Shown here: in pieces, positions 9,336 to 16,241 of the stretch
Layout of the letters: each line of letters starts with the position of its first letter
Numbering within the stretch: position 1 is the stretch's first letter
Assembly (NCBI GenBank): GCA_902776985.1
Contig: CACYSD010000014.1
Location: forward strand, 1 to 59,884
Direction: 5' to 3'
DNA from: UBA3839 sp902776985
Lineage (GTDB): Bacteria > Bacteroidota > Bacteroidia > Bacteroidales > Bacteroidaceae
DNA length: 59,884 nucleotides
Notes under the pieces: generated by a model
What the model was told of the DNA's origin: nothing
What the model saw: the letters and a program-made list of their open reading frames with translations, nothing else
Databases searched by the model: none
Translations under genes and position numbers: made by a program

Positions 9336-11363
9336 ATGAAAACTATTCTAAGAATTATGGCAATAACGGCAATGCTGTCAGCAACAGTAACTTCAGCTGA
9401 CGCACAAAAGAATTCATTCAAATACACAGACGAGCGTTTTGCCGACTTGCAAATGCTGCGTTATGAAGTAAAAGGCTTTGAAAAGCTTTCACTCAACCAG
9501 AAGATTTTCATCTACCATCTGCAGGAGGCTGCACTGCTCGGTCGTGACATCCTCTTTGACCAGAACGGATGCTATAACCTGCGCCTTCGCGCTATCTTCG
9601 AAGCTATTTACACTGACTTCAAAGGCGACCGTGAAAGCAACGACTTCAAGGAATTTACAGTCTATCTCAAACGTATGTGGTTCTCCAACGGAATCCACCA
9701 CCACTACGGTTGCGAGAAATTCGTCCCAGGTTTCTCACGTGAGTGGTTCACAGATGCTGCAACCGGCGTAATGAAAGACAACAAGACACTTGCAGCATAT
9801 ATTCCTCAGTTGGAAGAACTGACAGAAGTGATTTTCAATCCCAATACACTTCAGAAGCGTGTAAATCTTGCCGAAGGACAGGACCTCGTTGCCACATCTG
9901 CCAGCAACTACTATCAGGGAGTGACTCAGACTGAGGCTGAGGATTTCTACACTGCGCTCAAGGACAATGACGACCCACATCCTGTGATGTTCGGAATGAA
10001 CAGCCGTCTGGTAAAGAAAGACGGGAAGGTACAGGAAATCCGCTGGACAACAGAAGGGCTGTACGGTGAAGCCCTCCGCCGTATCGTAGCCAAGCTTGAG
10101 GACGCACGTCCATACGCCGAAGACGCTGCTCAGCAGAACGTTATCGACCTGCTGATAAAATACTACCGGACAGGCGATCTGCACACTTTCGACGAATACA
10201 GCATTGCATGGGCTGGCAATACAGAGCCGCTTATCGATTTCGTAAACGGATTCATTGAGTGCTACGGCGACCCTCTTGGACTGAAATGCTCATGGGAGAG
10301 TATCGTCAACTTCAAGGATCTGGAAGCAACACGCCGCACCGAGACACTCAGCAAGAACGCACAATGGTTTGAAGACCATAGCCCTGTTGACCCACGCTTC
10401 CGCAAGGCAAAAGTTAAAGGAATCAGTGCAAAGGTCATCACTGCCGCAATTTTGGGCGGTGACCTCTACCCTTCTTCTGCCATCGGTATCAACCTGCCAA
10501 ACAGTGACTGGGTTCGTCGTGAACACGGCAGCAAGTCGGTCACAATCGGTAACTTGACAGAAGCATATAATATGGCAGCCAAAGGAAGCGGATTCAGCAA
10601 AGAATTCACTATCAATGACGAGATGCGTGAGCTGATGGACAAATACGGCGACATTACTGATGACTTGCACACAGACCTGCACGAATGTCTCGGACACGGA
10701 AGCGGACAGCTGCTCGAAGGAGTTGACCCTGATTCCCTGAAAGCCTACGGTTCAACAATAGAGGAAGCACGTGCCGACCTCTTCGGCCTCTACTATCTCG
10801 CTGATCCGAAGATGCAGGAACTCGGACTTGTGCCCGATGCAGAAGCTTATAAGGCTCAGTACTACTCATACATGCAAAACGGACTTCTCACTCAGCTTGT
10901 ACGTATTCAGCCGGGCAATAACATTGAGGAAGCCCACATGCGCAACCGTTCACTCATTGCACACTGGTGCTACGAACAGGGCAAGGCTGAAAACGTAGTG
11001 GCATTCGTTCATCGTGACGGCAAGACATACGTTCAGGTAAATGATTTCGCAAAACTGCGCACACTATTCGGCCGCCTGCTTGCAGAAATCCAGCGCATCA
11101 AGAGCGAAGGCGACTATGCAGCCGCTAAAAACCTCGTTGAAACATACGGAGTAAAGGTTGATCCTGAACTACATCGTGAGATTCTCGAACGCTACAATCG
11201 TCTGAACCTCGCCCCATACAAAGGTTTCATCAATCCTGTCTATACCGCAGTCCGCGACAGAGAAGGCAAAATCACAGATGTCACTGTAAGCTACGGAGAA
11301 GGCTATGCAGAGCAAATGCTAAGATATTCAACGAACTACAAGACTCTGCCACTGGTAAATTAG
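9336..11363 (+). CDS. Secreted dipeptidyl peptidase III (peptidase family M49)
   Basis: A zinc exopeptidase that removes dipeptides from the N-terminus of oligopeptides. From the ATG at 9336 the protein has 675 residues with a signal peptide (cleavage near TSADAQ), so it should act in the periplasm or outside the cell. The M49 zinc motif HECLGH is at residues 449-454 and the second motif EEARAD at 476-481 supplies the third ligand. Length is close to that of bacterial DPP III. It has its own promoter and follows a terminator, so it is transcribed apart from the SusCD/C10 set, but the combined context suggests peptide degradation. Confidence 0.93.
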   Translation: MKTILRIMAITAMLSATVTSADAQKNSFKYTDERFADLQMLRYEVKGFEKLSLNQKIFIYHLQEAALLGRDILFDQNGCYNLRLRAIFEAIYTDFKGDRESNDFKEFTVYLKRMWFSNGIHHHYGCEKFVPGFSREWFTDAATGVMKDNKTLAAYIPQLEELTEVIFNPNTLQKRVNLAEGQDLVATSASNYYQGVTQTEAEDFYTALKDNDDPHPVMFGMNSRLVKKDGKVQEIRWTTEGLYGEALRRIVAKLEDARPYAEDAAQQNVIDLLIKYYRTGDLHTFDEYSIAWAGNTEPLIDFVNGFIECYGDPLGLKCSWESIVNFKDLEATRRTETLSKNAQWFEDHSPVDPRFRKAKVKGISAKVITAAILGGDLYPSSAIGINLPNSDWVRREHGSKSVTIGNLTEAYNMAAKGSGFSKEFTINDEMRELMDKYGDITDDLHTDLHECLGHGSGQLLEGVDPDSLKAYGSTIEEARADLFGLYYLADPKMQELGLVPDAEAYKAQYYSYMQNGLLTQLVRIQPGNNIEEAHMRNRSLIAHWCYEQGKAENVVAFVHRDGKTYVQVNDFAKLRTLFGRLLAEIQRIKSEGDYAAAKNLVETYGVKVDPELHREILERYNRLNLAPYKGFINPVYTAVRDREGKITDVTVSYGEGYAEQMLRYSTNYKTLPLVN

Positions 11364-11367
11364 AATA

Positions 11368-11572
11368 AAAGACCCTCCCCCGACCCCTCCCAAGGGCGGG
11401 GAAAGCCTCACCCCCTGCCCCTCTCCAAAAGAGAGGGGAGTAGTTACCTACTTTGGATATATTTAAATACTATTATCTAATTAATATAAAATTTATATAA
11501 ACTTTGGAATCCCTTAGCTCTGATAATCTATCTACTCCCCTCTCTCTGGGAGAGGGGCAGGGGGTGAGGCTT
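11368..11572. repeat. GC-rich palindromic element with 40-nt inverted arms
   Basis: The element starts AAGACCCTCCCCC just after the DPP III stop. The arm at 11404-11443 is repeated in inverted orientation at 11532-11571 with few mismatches and about 88 nt of AT-rich DNA between. It belongs to the family found again at 20274, 23266, 27996, 29987, 33830, 36597, 38289 and 42371. The right arm runs into the next gene. Confidence 0.75.
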
Positions 11573-12124
11573 ATCAAATCTGAGTTGCGCGCAATGATGA
11601 ACGGAGTGGCTTCGGCTACTATGCGCAACTCAGGGATGACAGCAGACTACAGGGTTAATTTCGGTGTAGAACTGCCACGACTCACCACACTTGCCGACGA
11701 AATCCGCAAGGAGACCGCAGACGCCACTGAAGCAGCCTCTTTGGCACAGGCTTTATGGAAGGAATCCGTTCGTGAATGTCGTATTCTTGCCACAATGCTC
11801 TACCCTACCGACAAGTTCGATGCAGAACTCGCAGACATCTGGGCTAGCGACATTCATTCGGCTGAACTATCACAGATTGCCGCCCTCAACCTTTTCTCCC
11901 GCTTCCATGGAGCCAGCACAGTGGCATTCCAATGGATTGCCAGCAACAATGAGCAGCTACAGATAACTGGATACTACACCATTGCTCACCTGCTTCGTCA
12001 GAATCAGCTGACGCCACGTTCAGAACAGGAGTTAAACGACCAGGCATCAACAGCCGTTCTTTCCGACAATCAAGCTCTGCGAACAGCGGCACAAAGAGCA
12101 TTAGCCCGATTAACCAGAGAATAA
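11564..12124 (+). CDS. AlkD-like HEAT-repeat protein (DNA alkylation repair family)
   Basis: A probable member of the AlkD DNA-glycosylase family, which removes alkylated bases. Recognisable conserved segments are MMNGVASATMR, YRVNFGVELPRL and the helix pair ECRILATMLYPTDKF, followed by alpha-helical repeats to the end; the length of about 186 residues is that of the short Bacteroidetes members. The start is uncertain. GTG at 11564 gives MRLIKSELRAMMNG and is preceded by the purine-rich GAGAGGGGCAGGGG of a repeat element; ATG at 11594 and TTG at 11504 are alternatives. If the TTG were used, the repeat would be translated as part of the protein. Family assignment is from remembered motifs. Confidence 0.62.
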   Translation: MRLIKSELRAMMNGVASATMRNSGMTADYRVNFGVELPRLTTLADEIRKETADATEAASLAQALWKESVRECRILATMLYPTDKFDAELADIWASDIHSAELSQIAALNLFSRFHGASTVAFQWIASNNEQLQITGYYTIAHLLRQNQLTPRSEQELNDQASTAVLSDNQALRTAAQRALARLTRE

Positions 12125-12128
12125 TTTT

Positions 12129-12184
12129 TGCAATAATATTCATATTAACTGAAACTGCTACTAAATCGGTTAATTATTATTGCA
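12129..12184. promoter_or_regulatory. Nested inverted repeats before the Fur-family gene
   Basis: TGCAATAATA (12129-12138) is the exact inverse of TATTATTGCA (12175-12184), and inside it ATTAAC (12144-12149) pairs with GTTAAT (12169-12174). It lies just upstream of the -7 element and could be an operator for the regulator that follows; this is inferred from position. Confidence 0.4.
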
Positions 12185-12201
12185 GGTTGACAAAAAAAAC
12201 G

Positions 12202-12209
12202 TACCTTTG
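12202..12209 (+). promoter_or_regulatory. -7 element for the Fur-family/purA operon
   Basis: TACCTTTG matches TAnnTTTG and lies 30 bp before the start codon. A TTG at 12187-12189 is too close to be a normal -33 element. Confidence 0.5.
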
Positions 12210-12239
12210 TAGAGCAGAACGAGTTACTGCAAAAACTCT

Positions 12240-12863
12240 ATGGCACCAAGCACGACAAAGAATGCAAATAGCGACATCCAGAAAGAGGTTAAGGACATAC
12301 TTGACCTCTATATTGCGGAGCACCATATGCGCCGTACACCCGAGCGTTATGCCATACTGAGAGCCATATACAACTTTAAAGGTGTATTCACCGCAGATGA
12401 ACTGTTCGAAGTAATGAACAAGGATTTCCCTGTAAGTATTGCCACCATATACAACACACTTGAAATTCTTGAAAAAATCGATCTTGTACAGCGTATAACA
12501 TATTCACAGCAACTGTACTTCCAGAAATGCTACGGATTGCGCAACCGTTTCTATACCATCTGTACCAATTGCGGTGCAGTCGAGAGTGTTGAAAACATAC
12601 ACATGAGCAACTTGCTCGCTGCAGCGAATTTCCGGAGGTTCAATTCAAAATACCTGACAGTTTGCGTTTATGGTGTCTGCTCTAAGTGCAGAGGTATCTT
12701 AAAAAGAGCTGACAAACAAAGGCAAAAAGAATATCAGACCAAACTGCAGGCTAAGGATAAAGCCAAACAGCAAGCTGCAGAAGAAGCGGTGAAGAAAGCT
12801 GAGGAAGAACTGAAAAATGCTGAAAAGCCAAAGAAGAAGAAGCAAACAAAACGAACAAAATAA
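12240..12863 (+). CDS. Fur-family metal- or peroxide-responsive repressor
   Basis: A winged-helix regulator of the Fur/PerR/Zur family. Residues about 12-95 form the DNA-binding domain, with VSIATIYNTLEILEKIDLV as the recognition region. Structural zinc Cys pairs are CTNC (about 108-111) and CSKC (about 147-150). The usual His-rich sensor motif is not obvious, so which signal it senses is unclear. The last 45 residues are an Ala/Lys/Glu-rich, probably coiled and highly basic extension, longer than the usual 140-160 residue family length. purA follows 16 bp later, so the two are probably co-transcribed. Confidence 0.85.
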   Translation: MAPSTTKNANSDIQKEVKDILDLYIAEHHMRRTPERYAILRAIYNFKGVFTADELFEVMNKDFPVSIATIYNTLEILEKIDLVQRITYSQQLYFQKCYGLRNRFYTICTNCGAVESVENIHMSNLLAAANFRRFNSKYLTVCVYGVCSKCRGILKRADKQRQKEYQTKLQAKDKAKQQAAEEAVKKAEEELKNAEKPKKKKQTKRTK

Positions 12864-12879
12864 TAATAAACTCATCATT

Positions 12880-14151
12880 ATGACAAAAGTAGACGTTCTT
12901 TTAGGTCTTCAATGGGGAGACGAAGGCAAAGGCAAAGTAGTCGATGTCCTCACCCCTCACTACGATGTAGTAGCACGATTCCAGGGCGGTCCTAATGCAG
13001 GACATACACTCGAATTTGAAGGACAAAAATATGTACTCCGTTCCATCCCTTCCGGTATTTTCCAAGGCGACAAGGTAAACATCATCGGTAATGGAGTAGT
13101 TCTTGCTCCAGACCTCTTCATGGATGAAGCCCGTGACCTTGAACGCAGCGGACACAACCTGCGTCAGCGTCTGCACATTTCCAAGAAGGCTCACCTCATC
13201 ATGCCGACTCACCGTCTGCTTGATGCTGCTTACGAAGCTGCTAAAGGCAAGAACAAGGTGGGCACCACAGGAAAAGGTATTGGTCCTACCTACACCGACA
13301 AGATTTCACGCAATGGTCTTCGTGTAGGTGACATCCTCGACAATTTTGAAGAGAAATACGCAGCTCATAAAGCTCGCCACGAAGAGATGCTTCGTGCGCT
13401 CAACTATACTGAATACGACATCACAGAAGTTGAAAAGCACTGGATGGAAGGTATAGAATACCTGCGCCAGTTCCCTCTCGTCGACAGCGAGCACGAAATC
13501 AACCGCTATCTGCGTGAAGGCAAGAGCGTGCTCTGCGAAGGAGCGCAAGGCACTATGCTCGACGTTGACTTCGGTTCATACCCATTCGTTACAAGCAGCA
13601 ACACCATCTGCGCTGGAGCTTGCACAGGACTTGGTGTTGGTCCAAACAAAATCGGAGAAGTCTTCGGAATCATAAAGGCATACTGCACACGTGTGGGTGC
13701 CGGTCCGTTCCCCACTGAACTTTTCGACGAGACAGGCAAGAAAATTCGCGACATAGGCCACGAATACGGTGCAGTCACTGGTCGTGAACGCCGTTGCGGA
13801 TGGATTGACCTTGTAGCTCTGCGCTATGCTATCATGGTGAGCGGTGTGACTCAGTTGATTATGATGAAGAGCGACGTGCTCGACGGTTTCGCAACCATCC
13901 GTGCCTGCACAGCATACAAGCTTGCAGACGGCAGCGTGACTCGCGACTTCCCATACGACATCAGCGAAGGCATCACACCTGTTTACACCGACATCAAGGG
14001 ATGGCAGCAGGACCTCACCTCCATCACAAGCGAGGATCAGTTCCCACAAGCGTTCAGCGACTACATCGCATTCCTTGAGAAGGAACTGGAAACTCCTATC
14101 ACAATCGTCTCGGTAGGTCCAGACCGCGAACAGACAATACTCAGAGGATAA
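12880..14151 (+). CDS. purA: Adenylosuccinate synthetase
   Basis: Catalyses GTP-dependent condensation of IMP with aspartate, the first committed step to AMP. The 423-residue protein begins MTKVDVLLGLQWGDEGKGK, the conserved N-terminal GTP/IMP-binding loop, and also shows GNGVVLAP, the NAGHT motif, GTTGKGIGPTYTDK and the CGWIDLVALRYA signature. The ATG at 12880 was chosen because the family starts directly at this motif; an upstream in-frame start overlaps the preceding gene. A terminator lies 60 bp downstream. Confidence 0.97.
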   Translation: MTKVDVLLGLQWGDEGKGKVVDVLTPHYDVVARFQGGPNAGHTLEFEGQKYVLRSIPSGIFQGDKVNIIGNGVVLAPDLFMDEARDLERSGHNLRQRLHISKKAHLIMPTHRLLDAAYEAAKGKNKVGTTGKGIGPTYTDKISRNGLRVGDILDNFEEKYAAHKARHEEMLRALNYTEYDITEVEKHWMEGIEYLRQFPLVDSEHEINRYLREGKSVLCEGAQGTMLDVDFGSYPFVTSSNTICAGACTGLGVGPNKIGEVFGIIKAYCTRVGAGPFPTELFDETGKKIRDIGHEYGAVTGRERRCGWIDLVALRYAIMVSGVTQLIMMKSDVLDGFATIRACTAYKLADGSVTRDFPYDISEGITPVYTDIKGWQQDLTSITSEDQFPQAFSDYIAFLEKELETPITIVSVGPDREQTILRG

Positions 14152-14212
14152 CTAGGCAATTCTAGGCCACTCTATGCAGTCCCAGGAAATCCAAGGAATA
14201 TAAATCAATCAT

Positions 14213-14253
14213 AAAAGCCCTGTAAGACTTCACCGTCTTACAGGGCTTTTTTT
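14213..14253 (+). terminator. Terminator after purA
   Basis: AAAAGCCCTGTAAGAC (14213-14228) pairs with GTCTTACAGGGCTTTT across a 6-nt loop and is followed by a T-run. Confidence 0.88.
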
Positions 14254-14264
14254 GTGCTCAATTG

Positions 14265-14294
14265 CAAAAAAAAGAAATGGGCAGACCCATTTCT
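14265..14294 (-). terminator. Terminator after pckA (minus strand)
   Basis: AGAAATGGG (14273-14281) pairs with CCCATTTCT (14286-14294); on the minus strand the hairpin is followed by a T-run (A-run 14265-14273 on plus). Confidence 0.75.
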
Positions 14295-14352
14295 CAACGG
14301 ATCTGCCCTGTTTGATTCTAAAGAGAATCGGGGAGAAATATGCAATTTATCT

Positions 14353-15966
14353 TTAGAGCTTTGGACCTGCTGCTACAAGTGCCTTACCAGCTTCGTTTCC
14401 TTCATACTTCTTGAAGTTCTTGATGAAACGAGCTGCGAGATCCTTAGCTTTCTCTTCCCAGATTGAAGCCTCAGCGTAAGTGTCGCGAGGATCAAGGATT
14501 GCTGGGTTAACGTTTGGCAGAGCTGTAGGAACTTCGAAATCGAAGAAAGGAATCTTCTTAGTCTCAGCCTTCAGGATGCTGCCATCGAGGATAGCGTCGA
14601 TGATACCACGAGTATCAGGAATTGAGATACGCTTGCCTGTTCCGTTCCAACCAGTGTTTACGAGGTATGCCTTAGCACCGCTCTTCTCCATCTTCTTAAC
14701 GAGTTCTTCAGCGTACTTAGTTGGGTGAAGCTCGAGGAATGCCTGACCGAAGCAAGCAGAGAATGTTGGAGTAGGTTCTGTGATACCGCGCTCTGTACCT
14801 GCGAGTTTTGCAGTGAAACCAGAGAGGAAGTAGTACTTAGTCTGCTCTGGAGTAAGGATAGATACTGGAGGAAGTACACCGAATGCGTCAGCAGAGAGGA
14901 AGATAACGTTCTTAGCGTCTGGACCAGCGCTCTTACCGTTAACTTTCTGTGCAATCTTGTCGATGTGGTTGATTGGGTAGCTAACACGAGTGTTTTCAGT
15001 TACGCTCTTGTCAGCGAAGTCAATCTTACCGTCTTCAGCTACAGTTACGTTCTCGAGGAGAGCGTCGCGCTTGATAGCACCGTAGATGTCAGGTTCGTTC
15101 TCCTTAGAGAGGTTGATAACCTTAGCGTAGCAACCGCCTTCGAGGTTGAACACACCTTCGTCGTCCCATCCGTGCTCGTCGTCACCGATGAGGAGACGCT
15201 TAGGATCGGTAGAAAGAGTAGTCTTACCTGTTCCAGAGAGACCGAAGAAGATAGCAGTGTTCTTACCTTCCATGTCGGTGTTAGCAGAGCAGTGCATAGA
15301 AGCGATGCCCTGGAGTGGGAGGTAGTAGTTCTGCATAGAGAACATACCCTTCTTCATTTCACCACCGTACCATGTGTTGATGATAACCTGTTCGCGTTCC
15401 TTTGTATTGAAAGCAACACAAGTCTCTGAGTTCAGACCGAGTTCCTTGTAGTTGTCAACTTTTGCCTTAGAAGCATTGAAGATGACGAAGTTTGGTTCGA
15501 ACTTAGCAAGTTCCTCAGCTGTAGGCTGGATGAACATGTTCTTAACGAAGTGTGCCTGCCATGCTACTTCAACGATGAAACGTACAGAAAGACGAGTAGC
15601 TTCGTTAGCACCGCAGAATGCATCAACAACATAAAGGTTCTTGTTGCAAAGTTCCTTAACTGCGATATCCTTAACCTTTGCCCAAACAGCTTCGCTCATT
15701 GGGTGGTTGTCGTTCTTGTACTCTTCGCTTGTCCACCAAACGTTGTTGTGGCTTTCGTCGTTATCAACGATGTACTTGTCCTTAGGTGAACGACCCGTGA
15801 AGATACCTGTCATCACGTTCACAGCGCCGAGTTCAGTTTCTTTACCTACTTCAAAGCCTTCAAGTCCGGCTTTAGTTTCCTCCTTGAAGAGTTCTTCGTA
15901 AGAAGGGTTGTGAGCTATCACAGTTGAACCTGTGATTCCATACTTGGTCAAATCTAATGCTGCCAT
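14353..15966 (-). CDS. pckA: Phosphoenolpyruvate carboxykinase (ATP)
   Basis: Interconverts oxaloacetate and PEP with ATP/ADP; in Bacteroidetes it commonly runs toward oxaloacetate during succinate fermentation. The 537-residue protein has GIFTGRSPKDK, the kinase-1a loop GLSGTGKTTLS, the metal-binding LIGDDEHGWDDEGVF and the C-terminal TGWNGTGKRI region. Length is normal. It is monocistronic, with its own promoter and terminator, and divergent from a secreted protease. Codon use is strongly biased, as expected for a highly expressed gene. Confidence 0.97.
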   Translation of the reverse strand: MAALDLTKYGITGSTVIAHNPSYEELFKEETKAGLEGFEVGKETELGAVNVMTGIFTGRSPKDKYIVDNDESHNNVWWTSEEYKNDNHPMSEAVWAKVKDIAVKELCNKNLYVVDAFCGANEATRLSVRFIVEVAWQAHFVKNMFIQPTAEELAKFEPNFVIFNASKAKVDNYKELGLNSETCVAFNTKEREQVIINTWYGGEMKKGMFSMQNYYLPLQGIASMHCSANTDMEGKNTAIFFGLSGTGKTTLSTDPKRLLIGDDEHGWDDEGVFNLEGGCYAKVINLSKENEPDIYGAIKRDALLENVTVAEDGKIDFADKSVTENTRVSYPINHIDKIAQKVNGKSAGPDAKNVIFLSADAFGVLPPVSILTPEQTKYYFLSGFTAKLAGTERGITEPTPTFSACFGQAFLELHPTKYAEELVKKMEKSGAKAYLVNTGWNGTGKRISIPDTRGIIDAILDGSILKAETKKIPFFDFEVPTALPNVNPAILDPRDTYAEASIWEEKAKDLAARFIKNFKKYEGNEAGKALVAAGPKL

Positions 15967-16029
15967 AGTTTATTTATAATATTAATGTTGAAAAAATCCT
16001 TCTTAGACGCTATGCGCCGTAATCCGATA

Positions 16030-16059
16030 CAAAGTTACATGTTTTTTTTGGATTGGCAA
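16030..16059 (-). promoter_or_regulatory. pckA promoter
   Basis: On the minus strand TAACTTTG (16030-16037) is the -7 element and TTG (16057-16059) the -33 element, 19 bp apart. The leader to the ATG is about 60 nt. Confidence 0.65.
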
Positions 16060-16121
16060 CGGCCATAATACATTTTTCACATTTTTTGGTAAAAAAAGTG
16101 TCACCATTTATTGTTTTCATC

Positions 16122-16142
16122 TTACAATTGTGACAGTTGTAA
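16122..16142. promoter_or_regulatory. 21-bp palindrome between divergent promoters (candidate operator)
   Basis: TTACAA-t-TGT-g-ACA-g-TTGTAA is symmetric at 9 of 10 pairs around a single central base. It sits between the pckA and M6-protease promoters, about 63 bp and 40 bp from their nearer elements. A dimeric regulator such as a Crp-like protein is a possibility; the identity is not known. Confidence 0.5.
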
Positions 16143-16181
16143 ATTCCATTTTGCAAAATCTGTTACCAAAAACAAGGCATA

Positions 16182-16214
16182 TTTTGTTCGCTCTGCAGTT
16201 TTTTTGTAAATTTG
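16182..16214 (+). promoter_or_regulatory. Promoter of the M6 protease gene
   Basis: TTTTG (16182-16186) and TAAATTTG (16207-16214) are spaced by 20 bp, a good Bacteroidetes promoter, 27 bp before the ATG. Confidence 0.65.
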
Positions 16215-16241
16215 CACAGATTTTCAATATAATACACAAAC

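Noticed and set aside
14725..15429. 234-codon plus-strand reading frame opposite pckA
   Set aside because: It is antisense to a certain gene, has an odd Cys/Val/Ser-rich composition and no start signals; it arises from the strong codon bias of pckA.
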